From contig NZ_BMZO01000005.1 of NCBI RefSeq assembly GCF_014652835.1, positions 1 to 64,000 of the forward strand: a stretch of 64,000 nt of DNA, read 5' to 3'. Under the pieces are notes generated by a model, which was not told the DNA's origin, did not search any database, and worked only from the letters and a program-made list of their open reading frames with translations. The translations under genes were made by a program, and so were the position numbers. This DNA comes from Limoniibacter endophyticus (GTDB taxonomy: Bacteria > Pseudomonadota > Alphaproteobacteria > Rhizobiales > Rhizobiaceae). This document shows, one piece after another, positions 46,779 through 55,175 of this stretch; the stretch's first letter is position 1; each line of letters opens with the position of its first letter.

Positions 46779-47576
46779 ATGGCGAGCCTTCTTACCAACG
46801 CTTCCGCAATGACCGCTCTTCAGACGCTGAAGAACACCAACAGCAATCTCGCTACGACCCAGAATCGCATCGCCACCGGCGAACGCGTTTCGACGGCTTC
46901 GGACAATGCTGCTTACTGGTCGATCGCTACCTCGATGAAGGCACAGAGCTCCACGATCAGCGCTGCGCAGGACACGCTCGGCGTCGGCAAGGCTGTTGTT
47001 GACGTTGCTGTCACCGGTCTCGAAGAAGCTATCAAGCTCGGCACGCAGATTCAGGCAAAACTCGCTACGCTCGGCACGCCCGGCGTTGATGACGCCATCA
47101 TCAATGACGATGTTGCTCAGCTGAGCCAGCAGATCGTTGACATTGCGAAGTCTGCATCGTTCGAAGGCATCAACCTTCTCTCGGCCGCAGGTACTGACGT
47201 GACGATCACGACCGGTTACACCTCTGCTGCTGGCGGTGGTACGGCTGGCCTGAACACCCTCGACGTTGCCAAGTACGACCTTGAAACTGCTTTCGGTACC
47301 GCACCGGCTGACGCAGTGGCTGCGGAAGTTCTCGTAACGGCAATGCGTGAAGCTGCTGCTACCTTCGGTTCGGCGGCAAGCCGCATCGAATCGCAGTCGT
47401 CCTTCAACTCCAAGCTGATCGACGCAATCGACCGTGGTGTTGGCCAGCTCGTCGACGCTGACATGAACGCTGAATCTGCTCGTCTGTCGGCTCTTCAGAC
47501 CCAGCAGCAGCTCGGCATCCAGGCGCTTTCGATCGCCAACTCCTCCTCGCAGAACATCCTGTCGCTCTTCCGTTAA
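46779..47576 (+). CDS. Flagellin
   Basis: A 265-residue filament protein. Conserved N-terminal (SLLTNASAMTALQTL; QNRIATGERVSTASDNAAYW) and C-terminal (QTQQQLGIQALSIANSSSQ) D0/D1 helices are intact. The central region is very short, so the outer D2/D3 domains are almost absent, as in many Brucella/Rhizobium flagellins. No other flagellar genes lie in this window, so the gene is isolated from the main cluster or sits at its edge. A strong terminator follows. Confidence 0.95.
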   Translation: MASLLTNASAMTALQTLKNTNSNLATTQNRIATGERVSTASDNAAYWSIATSMKAQSSTISAAQDTLGVGKAVVDVAVTGLEEAIKLGTQIQAKLATLGTPGVDDAIINDDVAQLSQQIVDIAKSASFEGINLLSAAGTDVTITTGYTSAAGGGTAGLNTLDVAKYDLETAFGTAPADAVAAEVLVTAMREAAATFGSAASRIESQSSFNSKLIDAIDRGVGQLVDADMNAESARLSALQTQQQLGIQALSIANSSSQNILSLFR

Positions 47577-47596
47577 TCGGAACCGGCTGATTTCTG

Positions 47597-47633
47597 AAAA
47601 CCCGTCGCCTCGACAAGAGGCGGCGGGTTTTTT
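47597..47633 (+). terminator. Flagellin rho-independent terminator
   Basis: AACCCGTCGCCTC (47599-47611) pairs with GAGGCGGCGGGTT (47617-47629) with one G-U pair and a 5-base loop, followed by a run of T. It lies 23 bases after the flagellin stop. Confidence 0.9.
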
Positions 47634-47654
47634 ATTGCGCTTCACGCATATGAA

Positions 47655-47682
47655 AAGGGTCGCGATTATCATCACGACCCTT
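47655..47682 (-). terminator. Terminator for the minus-strand small transcript
   Basis: AAGGGTCG (47655-47662) pairs with CGACCCTT (47675-47682). Read on the minus strand the stem is followed by TTTTCAT. It would end the transcript carrying the 23-codon ORF about 70 bases after its stop. Confidence 0.6.
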
Positions 47683-47751
47683 CCTCAGAAACTCAGGCTG
47701 TCAAACAAACCCGGCTACGCAAATCTATTCGCGCAACCCAAAAGAAAGCGT

Positions 47752-47823
47752 TCAGCGCGAGGTTTGCCCCACACGTAATACCGCCTTTCCAAAGCTCGTG
47801 ACTGCTGAAATCTGATGAGACAT
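47752..47823 (-). CDS. Putative 23-residue peptide with an exceptionally strong ribosome site
   Basis: A 23-codon ORF begins MSHQISAVTSFGK and ends RVGQTSR, with a mildly basic, non-membrane composition. AAAGGAGGTGATCC (47825-47838 on the minus strand) is a 14-base perfect complement to the 3' end of 16S rRNA. Its GGAGG core is seven bases from the ATG. A terminator follows at 47655-47682, so a short dedicated transcript is likely. It may be a small protein, a leader peptide or a ribosome-binding small RNA. No family is recognised. The rest of the 389-base gap holds the flagellin terminator and the promoter region of the phosphomannomutase gene. Confidence 0.5.
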   Translation of the reverse strand: MSHQISAVTSFGKAVLRVGQTSR

Positions 47824-47965
47824 TGGATCACCTCCTTTCGATGGTTGCCGATTACATTAATGTGGGGCCGAATCACTTCGCTGACAAGCCCCAGTTTCGG
47901 GGGGCGAAAGAACTTGCATTTGCCGCCCCGCAACGATTGAGTGCCGGCAACACTACGAGGTTTTC

Positions 47966-49357
47966 ATGAGCAGTCTGAAATTTGGCACCAGCGGTTTGCG
48001 CGGCCTGGTCAGCGATCTGACGGATGACGTTTGCGCGGCGTATACGCACGCCTTTCTCGCGCACATGCAGACAAAGGGCGATCTGGCCTCTGTTCTGCTC
48101 GTTGGTCATGACCTGCGTTCATCCAGTCCGCGCATCGCGCAGGCCTGCATGAAAGCGGCGCTCAGCCTCGGTATCGAAGTCGAAAATTGCGGTGTTTTGC
48201 CGACCCCGGCGCTTGCTCTGCGAGCGATGAGCCGGAAGGCGTTCGCTCTCATGGTGACGGGAAGCCATATTCCGGACGACCGTAACGGCCTGAAATTCTA
48301 CCGTCCGGACGGGGAGATCGACAAGGAGGATGAGAAGGGCATTCTCACGCATTTCGACAGAGGCGGCTGCGCCATGTCTCCCAATGCGATACCGGAGACG
48401 AGTACAGATGCCTATGATGCATATTTCGCACGCTGCGCCTCCATATTGCCTTCAGGTGCTTTGAGCGGCAAGAGGATCGGTGTCTACCAACATAGCTCCG
48501 CAGCGCGCGATCTGATGATGAAGCTGATAGAAGCGCTTGGCGGTAAGGCGATCGGAGTGGCGCGGTCGGAAGTTTTTGTGCCCGTCGATACCGAAGCCTT
48601 GCGGCTTGAAGATGTCGCACTAGCGAAGGCAGCGGCGCAAGAGCTTATGCTCGACGCGTTGATCTCCACCGATGGTGATGCGGACCGCCCGCTGGTGGCC
48701 GACGAGCGCGGTATTTTCCTGCGCGGCGACACGGTGGGGCTCTTGACCGCGCGCTTCGTGCAGGCCGATGCCGTAGCGACGCCTGTTACCTCCAGCACCG
48801 CCGCGGAATTGAGCGGTTTCTTCGCTCATGTGCATCGCTGCCGGGTGGGTTCGCCCTATGTGATCGCGGCTATGGAGGAGACGAAGCGGCAAGGCGCCAC
48901 GGTCATTGTTGGTTACGAGGCCAATGGCGGCGTGCTGCTCGGATCGCCCTGGGGGACGATTTCTGCCTTGCCGACGCGCGACGCAATGCTGCCTATCCTG
49001 GCAGTGCTTGGTCTGGCGGCTGCACGTGGCGCCACGGTTTCCGAGTTGATGGCGGAACTACCGGGACGTTTTACAGCGAGCGGTCGCATTGAGCATGTAG
49101 ATGCATCACTTAGCGGCCCCTTCCTTGCTGCACTAGCGAATGCCGGACATGCGCAGCATTATTTCGCCGAGCTGGGCAAGGTGCACGAGGCCGATGCCAT
49201 CGACGGGCAGCGCTTCATGCTTGAGGGAGGCGATGTAATTCACTACCGCGCTTCCGGCAATGCACCCGAGCTGCGCTGCTATGTGGAAGCAGAGAGCCAA
49301 GAGCGGGCGCAAGAAGTGCTCCAATGGGGGCTAACGAAAGCAGCGAGGGCTCTTTAG
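47966..49357 (+). CDS. Phosphomannomutase/phosphoglucomutase-family enzyme
   Basis: A 463-residue alpha-D-phosphohexomutase. The catalytic phosphoserine loop MVTGSHIPDDRNGLK (Ser100), the metal-binding DGDADR (236-241), the sugar-recognition GYEANGG and the C-terminal phosphate-binding domain are present. The active-site serine is in a SHIP context rather than the commoner SHNP. The enzyme interconverts hexose-6- and hexose-1-phosphates for nucleotide-sugar synthesis, plausibly GDP-mannose for lipopolysaccharide. It stands alone, convergent with the HxlR gene. Confidence 0.88.
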   Translation: MSSLKFGTSGLRGLVSDLTDDVCAAYTHAFLAHMQTKGDLASVLLVGHDLRSSSPRIAQACMKAALSLGIEVENCGVLPTPALALRAMSRKAFALMVTGSHIPDDRNGLKFYRPDGEIDKEDEKGILTHFDRGGCAMSPNAIPETSTDAYDAYFARCASILPSGALSGKRIGVYQHSSAARDLMMKLIEALGGKAIGVARSEVFVPVDTEALRLEDVALAKAAAQELMLDALISTDGDADRPLVADERGIFLRGDTVGLLTARFVQADAVATPVTSSTAAELSGFFAHVHRCRVGSPYVIAAMEETKRQGATVIVGYEANGGVLLGSPWGTISALPTRDAMLPILAVLGLAAARGATVSELMAELPGRFTASGRIEHVDASLSGPFLAALANAGHAQHYFAELGKVHEADAIDGQRFMLEGGDVIHYRASGNAPELRCYVEAESQERAQEVLQWGLTKAARAL

Positions 49358-49366
49358 TCGCATCTC

Positions 49367-50050
49367 CTATGCTTTTGCCGGTAGCGGGAAGAACCCGACA
49401 AATTTTTCAGCGGCAAGCATGTCGCCTTCGATTGTCAGGCCGCTCGCCGGATCCGCTGGATCAAGCCCGCCATAGATCCAGCCAGCGACAGCGCGCGCGG
49501 AACCGATAGCCGAAAAATCCACCTCTTCATACGAACCATGACTGAATTCAACGCCGGGGGGGGAGACGTCCAGGCGGTAGTTCTCATCGTCGAGATGCAG
49601 GTTGATGCGGGCTGAAAAGCCTTTAGCGCTTTCCGACGAAAACATCGTGCGCAGTGACAATAATAGCGAGGCATTGCTGAAGGGCGCAGTCGGGTCGTGA
49701 AACGGCGAGCGCGCTGCCCAGCGCCCCAGGGCCTGGAAGATCGGCTCCGTCTGATAGCCCCAGGCGGTCAGTTCGTACACTTGCACTGAAGCCGGTTTCG
49801 CGAGCTTGCGGCGGACGAGAATGCCCGTTTCTTCGAGACCATCAAGGCGTTGGGTCAGAACATTAGCGCTGATACCGGGGAGGGCGGCTCGCAAGTCGCT
49901 GAACCGCTTGGCACCGGTCATGAGTTCGCGCACGACAAGCAGAGACCAGCGTTCGCCGAGCAGATCGAGTGCGTGAGCAGCGGCGCAAGCGTCGTCGTAT
50001 CGGCGCTTGGACGGGCCGCTTTTCTCTTCAGTTATTTTTTCTAACTTCAT
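49367..50050 (-). CDS. HxlR-family regulator with C-terminal extension
   Basis: A 227-residue protein. The first 120 residues are an HxlR winged helix (LDLLGERWSLLVVRELMTGAK; ANVLTQRLDGLEETG). The remaining 100 residues resemble an SCP2-like sterol/lipid-binding domain seen in some larger HxlR proteins. A typical HxlR is only 110-130 residues long. It is divergent from two VOC-family genes that start 61 bases away, and it probably regulates them. Confidence 0.85.
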   Translation of the reverse strand: MKLEKITEEKSGPSKRRYDDACAAAHALDLLGERWSLLVVRELMTGAKRFSDLRAALPGISANVLTQRLDGLEETGILVRRKLAKPASVQVYELTAWGYQTEPIFQALGRWAARSPFHDPTAPFSNASLLLSLRTMFSSESAKGFSARINLHLDDENYRLDVSPPGVEFSHGSYEEVDFSAIGSARAVAGWIYGGLDPADPASGLTIEGDMLAAEKFVGFFPLPAKA

Positions 50051-50110
50051 AGTTGCTTTTTATAATCTCGTGCAGCATGATGGTCAATAGGCAGGACCGA
50101 GGAGGAATAA

Positions 50111-50533
50111 ATGTCCAAGCTTATTTTCGTCAATTTGCCCGTTACCGATCTCAATCGTTCGATTGCTTTCTACGAGGGCGTCGGCGCGCAGAAGAACCCG
50201 CAGTTTAGCGATGATACCGCTGCATGCATGGTCATCTCCGAGACAATCCACGTGATGATCCTGACGCATGACAAGTTCCGTCAGTTTACGTCGCTGCCGA
50301 TCGCTGATGCCCACAAGACCTGCCAGGTTCTTCTCTGCCTTTCGGAGAACAGCCGTGAGGAAGTCGACAAGACCGTGGATGGTGCTGCAAAGGCCGGTGG
50401 TCGTGCCGATCCCAATCCGCAGCAGGATTATGGCTTCATGTATGGAAGAAGTTTCTCCGATCCGGACGGCCATATCTGGGAAGTCATGTACATGGACATG
50501 GCTGCCGCGCAAAAGGCGTTTGCAGCAGAATAA
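50111..50533 (+). CDS. VOC-family (glyoxalase/bleomycin-resistance fold) protein
   Basis: A 140-residue protein of the vicinal-oxygen-chelate fold. The N-terminus FVNLPVTDLNRSIAFYEGVG and the C-terminal FSDPDGHIWEVMYMD (metal His/Glu region) are typical. An AGGAGG ribosome site precedes the ATG. It is followed after 21 bases by a second VOC gene and is divergent from an HxlR regulator. Function may be a small-molecule lyase, isomerase or binding protein; this cannot be resolved. Confidence 0.88.
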   Translation: MSKLIFVNLPVTDLNRSIAFYEGVGAQKNPQFSDDTAACMVISETIHVMILTHDKFRQFTSLPIADAHKTCQVLLCLSENSREEVDKTVDGAAKAGGRADPNPQQDYGFMYGRSFSDPDGHIWEVMYMDMAAAQKAFAAE

Positions 50534-50554
50534 CAACCGTGAGGGAGGAAAATC

Positions 50555-51022
50555 ATGTCGAAGATTTCACCATGCCTCTGGTTCGACAACAATGCGATGG
50601 AGGCGGCAGAGTTCTATGTCGATGTCTTCCGGCGTTGCGGACAGCAGGCGTCGATTGGCGACACGCTGCGTACGGGACCAGATGACAAACTTCTGGTCGT
50701 GGACTTCACCCTCGCCGGAACAAGCTATATCGGGCTGAATGGTGGGCCGCATTTCAAGTTCAACGAGGCGGTGTCGCTGTCGATTTCATGCGAGGATCAA
50801 CAGGAAGTCGACGCGTTTTGGAGTGCGCTTCTGGAAGGCGGAAAGCCGTCGCAATGCGGTTGGTTGACCGACCGTTTTGGTCTGTCCTGGCAGGTCGTGC
50901 CCAGACGGCTGATGGAATTGCACCACGATCCGGACCCAGCGCGCCGCGCACGTGTGATGGATGCGATGATGAAAATGGTGAAGCTCGACATTGCGGTTCT
51001 GGAGGCGGCGGCAGCGGGCTGA
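50555..51022 (+). CDS. PhnB-like VOC-family protein
   Basis: A 155-residue protein of the PhnB/3-demethylubiquinone-methyltransferase-like VOC branch. The N-terminus PCLWFDNNAMEAAEFYVDVF and the closing DRFGLSWQVVP are characteristic of that group. It follows the other VOC gene with its own GGAGG ribosome site. It is likely co-transcribed with it under the HxlR regulator; no reaction can be assigned. Confidence 0.85.
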   Translation: MSKISPCLWFDNNAMEAAEFYVDVFRRCGQQASIGDTLRTGPDDKLLVVDFTLAGTSYIGLNGGPHFKFNEAVSLSISCEDQQEVDAFWSALLEGGKPSQCGWLTDRFGLSWQVVPRRLMELHHDPDPARRARVMDAMMKMVKLDIAVLEAAAAG

Positions 51023-51153
51023 TCGCGCCCCGCCTTTCGCTTATTTACAGCGCCAGTAATATTCTCTGACGCTCAGCGATTAACTTACGCGAAATCTATT
51101 TTCAATATTCGGAGACGGCTCTTTATTATTATTTTTATACCTAAGGTATTGCG

Positions 51154-51783
51154 GTGAATAGAATAGAATCCGGAGATATTCTTCTTGCACGAAATAACAA
51201 TATGCTGGGAAATCCTGTCGTCTGGGGGCAGGCGCTTGCTCGCGGACCGTCCAGTTCATCGATCGTGCATGCTGCCATTGCGATATCCGGCACACGGATG
51301 ATCGAGCTGTACGGAGGTGGTCTTGAAAACAACCGCATAGGCTCCTGTCCGGCCACATTAGAGATTTTTCGCTGCGAGGCTGCTCATCTGGCTCTCATGG
51401 CAGCAAGACACGCTTACGAGATCCTCGTGGAAACTAACAGGGTCCGGTATGCGGAACAAAAGGAACGGCTCACGTTCCGCACCATGGGGCCGAAGGGATG
51501 TCTTCTGGGACTTTTCTCGCGAATGCCTTTGAGAGGTCACGCCAGAACCCTGGAAATCGCACGGAGAATTAACGAGGAAGGGTACAGCTTCTATTGCTCG
51601 AGCTTCGTCGCATTTTGCTACCAGATCGCGCTGGCCAAGGTTCAGTATGACAGGTTCGGCTTGTCCGACGAACTGGAACGGGTCTTCAAACGCGAGCATC
51701 ACGGATATAATCCATCGCGTCTCTATGACAAGCTTGCCCGCAGCTTTGCCTTCACGAAGATCGGTACGAATATCTATCGGTAG
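51154..51783 (+). CDS. Permuted NlpC/P60-like (YiiX/C92) putative cysteine peptidase
   Basis: A 209-residue protein with the order of catalytic residues expected for the circularly permuted NlpC/P60 fold. An N-terminal GDILLARNN strand is followed by His39 in IVHAAIAISG, with Glu at the next strand (MIELYGGG). The Cys comes late, in YSFYCSSFVAFC (Cys148). Members act on amide or acyl bonds in cell walls or lipids. No signal peptide is seen. The start codon is at 51154; a GTG/ATG choice was not needed. It is monocistronic. Confidence 0.65.
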   Translation: MNRIESGDILLARNNNMLGNPVVWGQALARGPSSSSIVHAAIAISGTRMIELYGGGLENNRIGSCPATLEIFRCEAAHLALMAARHAYEILVETNRVRYAEQKERLTFRTMGPKGCLLGLFSRMPLRGHARTLEIARRINEEGYSFYCSSFVAFCYQIALAKVQYDRFGLSDELERVFKREHHGYNPSRLYDKLARSFAFTKIGTNIYR

Positions 51784-51845
51784 TGCCGTCGCTCCTGTTG
51801 ACAGCCTATGAGATGGGGAGGCACGCGGATGCCTTCCCCATCAAT

Positions 51846-52994
51846 CTAGCGCTCGATCTCCGTCCACACTGCTCCATTCCTGCTGGATCGGATGGCAGCT
51901 TCGATGAAGGCAAGCCCTTCTATGCCATCCTTGATGGAGGGGTAGATCACGGCAGCATCGGGATAAGCCCCTGTACGGGCCGCAATGATGGCATTGGCTG
52001 CTTCTCGGTAGATCGTGGCAAACCCTTCCAGATAGCCCTCGGGATGGCCGGAGGGGACGCGAGAGACGCGTGTCGAGGCGGCAAGCGCACCCGAGCCATT
52101 GCGGGTAAGCGTCTGCATCGGCTTGCCATAGGAGGTGTAGCGCAGTTCATTGACGCGTTCATGGTTCCACTCGAGGCCGCCCTTGTCTCCGTAGATGCGG
52201 AGAGCCAGATGGTTCTCGTTGCCGACTGCGACCTGACTGGCCCAGAGCATGCCTTTGGCACCGTTTTCATAGCGCAGCAGGATGTTGGCGCTGTCATCCA
52301 GAACGCGGCCCTCGACGAATGAGGAGAGATCGGCCAGCAGGGATGAGGGCGTTTCACCGGTAACGAAAGTGGCAATATTATAAGCGTGCGTCCCGATATC
52401 GCCGATGGCACCGCCGCTGCCAGCCCGCGCCGGATCGGTGCGCCACTCGGCTCCCTTGGCACCTTGCTTTTCGACTGCCTGGCTAAGCCAATCCTGCGCA
52501 TACTCGACGTGGACGTGACGAAGCTTGCCGAGCAGGCCGTCCTGCACCATGGCGCGCATCTGCCGCACCATAGGGTATCCGGTATAATTATGCGTCAGCA
52601 CGAAAAGCCTGCCGCTATCAGCAATTGCTTTCTGCAGGGCTTTGGCTTCTGCCAGCGTTGTCGTGACCGGTTTGTCGCAAATTACGTGGATTCCCGCCTT
52701 GAGGAACGCCAGCGTCGGCTCGTAATGCAAATGGTTTGGTGTGACGATCGATACCGCCTCGATGCTATCCTCTCGCGCAGCTTCCTTTTCCGCCATCTCT
52801 GTGAAGTTTGCATAGGAACGCTCAGGCGCCACGTGCAGCTCCGCGGCAGAGGCGTCGCCGCGCTCGGGGTTGGACGAGAAGGAGCCGGCGACCAGTTCGT
52901 AACGGTCGTCGAGACGCGCGGCGATGCGATGGACGGCGCCGATGAAGCCGCCCTGACCACCGCCAACCATGCCGAGACGAATGCGCTTATTCAT
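51846..52994 (-). CDS. Gfo/Idh/MocA-family sugar oxidoreductase
   Basis: A 382-residue NAD(P)-dependent dehydrogenase. The nucleotide-binding GMVGGGQGGFIG (residues 8-19) and the active-site CDKPVTTT (catalytic Lys in the EKP-like motif) are visible. Such enzymes oxidise sugars, inositols or their 3-keto forms. It is the last gene of a sugar ABC operon and overlaps the isomerase gene by four bases. The pair is typical of 3-keto-sugar or inositol-type pathways. Confidence 0.9.
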   Translation of the reverse strand: MNKRIRLGMVGGGQGGFIGAVHRIAARLDDRYELVAGSFSSNPERGDASAAELHVAPERSYANFTEMAEKEAAREDSIEAVSIVTPNHLHYEPTLAFLKAGIHVICDKPVTTTLAEAKALQKAIADSGRLFVLTHNYTGYPMVRQMRAMVQDGLLGKLRHVHVEYAQDWLSQAVEKQGAKGAEWRTDPARAGSGGAIGDIGTHAYNIATFVTGETPSSLLADLSSFVEGRVLDDSANILLRYENGAKGMLWASQVAVGNENHLALRIYGDKGGLEWNHERVNELRYTSYGKPMQTLTRNGSGALAASTRVSRVPSGHPEGYLEGFATIYREAANAIIAARTGAYPDAAVIYPSIKDGIEGLAFIEAAIRSSRNGAVWTEIER

Positions 52995-54046
52995 GCTGAT
53001 AGCCCCAGTGCCTTGCGATTGGCTGCCTCGTCCATTCCGGCCTGTACGAAATCATCGAAGGCGTGCGGGGTGACGCGAATAAGATGATCGGCAATGAACT
53101 TGGCGCCTTCACGTGCGCCATCTTCCGGATGCTTGAGCGCACATTCCCATTCAAGCACGGCCCAGCCCTCGAAATCATATTGTGTGAGCTTGGAGAACAT
53201 CGCCTTGAAATCGACCTGTCCGTCGCCGAGCGACCGGAAGCGGCCGGGACGGTCGACCCAGCTCTGGAAGCCGCCATAGACGCCGCTGCGGCCCGTAGGG
53301 CGAAATTCCGCGTCCTTCACATGCATGGCTTTGATGCGCTCGTGGTAGATGTCGATCATTGCCAGATAGTCGAGCGCCTGAATAATATGGTGCGACGGAT
53401 CGTAAAGCATATTGGCACGCGGGTGATTATTCACCGCTTCGAGGAAGCGCTCAAAGGTGGCGCCGTCATGCAGATCTTCGCCAGCGTGCAACTCGTAAGC
53501 GAGATCGACGCCCGATTCATCGAACGCGTCGAGGATCGGCGTCCAGCGTCTGGAAAGTTCCTCAAAGGCGGTTTCTATCAGGCCTGCCGGGCGCTGTGGC
53601 CACGGATAGACAAAAGGCCAGGCGAGTGCGCCGGAGAAGGTGGCATGGGCTTTCAGGCCAAGATACTCGGACGCCTTGGCGGCGTGCTTGAGCTGCTGGA
53701 CGGCCCACTCCTGGCGGGCTTTTGGATTGCCGCGCAGCGCTTCCGGCGCAAAGCTGTCGAACATCGTGTCATAGGTCGGGTGAACGGCGACGAGCTGACC
53801 CTGCAAATGGGTGGAAAGCTCCGTAATCTCAATGCCGTGGCTGGCCAGCATGCCCTTGATATCGTCACAATAGGTCTTCGATGTGCCGGCCTTTTCCAGA
53901 TCGAAGAGCTGCGGATTGGTCGGAATCTGCACGCCCTTGAATCCGAGCGACGCCGCCCATCTGGCGAGGTTTTCGAGCGTGTCGAAAGGCGGTTCGGAAC
54001 CGGCGAACTGCGCCAGGAAAATGGCGGGACCCTTGATCGTCTTCAT
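52991..54046 (-). CDS. TIM-barrel sugar phosphate isomerase/epimerase
   Basis: A 351-residue protein of the xylose-isomerase-like TIM-barrel family (IolE/IolI type). Metal-binding positions are visible in LAYELHAGEDLHDG, MLYDPSHHIIQ, AMHVKDAEF and WAVLEWECALKHPEDG. It converts a keto-sugar or inosose made by the adjacent oxidoreductase. It overlaps that gene and follows the LacI gene by 75 bases. Substrate identity is open. Confidence 0.87.
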   Translation of the reverse strand: MKTIKGPAIFLAQFAGSEPPFDTLENLARWAASLGFKGVQIPTNPQLFDLEKAGTSKTYCDDIKGMLASHGIEITELSTHLQGQLVAVHPTYDTMFDSFAPEALRGNPKARQEWAVQQLKHAAKASEYLGLKAHATFSGALAWPFVYPWPQRPAGLIETAFEELSRRWTPILDAFDESGVDLAYELHAGEDLHDGATFERFLEAVNNHPRANMLYDPSHHIIQALDYLAMIDIYHERIKAMHVKDAEFRPTGRSGVYGGFQSWVDRPGRFRSLGDGQVDFKAMFSKLTQYDFEGWAVLEWECALKHPEDGAREGAKFIADHLIRVTPHAFDDFVQAGMDEAANRKALGLSA

Positions 54047-54121
54047 GGATTCTTCTCCTGTAGAGCGTTAGAGCGCCGAGCGTCCTGCCGCATGCACGAG
54101 AGGCGCCCTATGTTTTCAAAT

Positions 54122-55168
54122 CTATGCATCGCGTTTTCCGGCGATCGATCCCGCTTTTCGGGCCGATGCGGAAGCGACGGAGCCGCGCAAGATAAGCTCG
54201 GTAGGCAAGAGGACGTCGGCAGGGCGCGTATTGCCGGATAGCAGCTCGATCATCATGCGCATGGCGTGTCGGCCAAGTTCGCGGCGCGGCTGACGCACGG
54301 TGGAAAGCGGCGGTTCGAAAGCATTGGCAAAGAGGATATCATCGAAGCCGATGACGGATATGTCCTGAGGAACCGAAAGGCCGCGGGAGCGCAACGCTGC
54401 AATTGCACCGATTGCCATCTGGTCGCTCGATGCAAAGACGGCGCTGAACGTCTTGCCACGTGCAAACAACGCTTCAATTCCCTGGCGACCGGCTTCGATG
54501 CTGTAATCGCCAGCCTCGACAAGCGATGGGTCGAACGAAATTCCAGCTTCGGCCAGCGCTGTGCGATAGCCGGCAAGACGATCGCTGGCAAGTTGCTCGG
54601 GCAGGGGACCGGCAAGATGCACTATCGCATGATGGCCTTGCGCGATCAGATGCGCGACGGCGCCCTTGGCGGCCGCGACGTTGTTGACCTTGACGCTTGG
54701 CAGATCAAGGCCTTCGAAGGTTTCGGAGGCCATGACGATGGGCGGAAGGTTCTTTAGTTCGACCAACTCTTCCGGATATCGCCCGATCATGAGGATGAGT
54801 CCATCGGCGTGGCGTTCGCGTACCATGTCGATATGGTTGGCAACGCGGGTTGCATCCCCGCGTGCATCACCCATAAGGACTTTATATCCCGCAGCACTCG
54901 CTTCTTCCTCGACGGCACGATAAATTTCCAGGTAAAATGGGTTGGCGATATCGCGCACCAGCAAAATGACGGTTCGATTGGACCGTTGGCGAAAACTTCG
55001 GGCCTGTGCATTGGGCACGAAATTCAGCGCCTCGACTGCCTTCATAACCTTTTCGCGCGTCGTTTCACGCACCTTGTTCGGCTCGGCGAGTGTACGCGAC
55101 ACCGTGGCGGTCGAAACGCCCGCCATGGCTGCCACTTCGCGAATATTGGGTGCCGAATGCCGGGTCAT
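54122..55168 (-). CDS. LacI-family transcriptional repressor
   Basis: A 348-residue regulator. The helix-turn-helix and hinge are standard (NIREVAAMAGVSTATVSRTL; then FVPNAQARSFRQ), followed by a periplasmic-binding-protein-like sugar domain. It lies inside the sugar ABC operon it presumably controls. A perfect CG-centred palindrome upstream of the first gene (59784-59797) has the form of a LacI-family operator, which fits a self-inducing circuit answering to the imported sugar. Confidence 0.92.
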   Translation of the reverse strand: MTRHSAPNIREVAAMAGVSTATVSRTLAEPNKVRETTREKVMKAVEALNFVPNAQARSFRQRSNRTVILLVRDIANPFYLEIYRAVEEEASAAGYKVLMGDARGDATRVANHIDMVRERHADGLILMIGRYPEELVELKNLPPIVMASETFEGLDLPSVKVNNVAAAKGAVAHLIAQGHHAIVHLAGPLPEQLASDRLAGYRTALAEAGISFDPSLVEAGDYSIEAGRQGIEALFARGKTFSAVFASSDQMAIGAIAALRSRGLSVPQDISVIGFDDILFANAFEPPLSTVRQPRRELGRHAMRMMIELLSGNTRPADVLLPTELILRGSVASASARKAGSIAGKRDA

Positions 55169-55175
55169 GATCGTT

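Noticed and set aside
47825-47841. Plus-strand match to the 3' end of 16S rRNA (GGATCACCTCCTTTC)
   Set aside because: Flanking bases do not resemble 16S rRNA or its spacer, so it is better read as a minus-strand ribosome-binding site.
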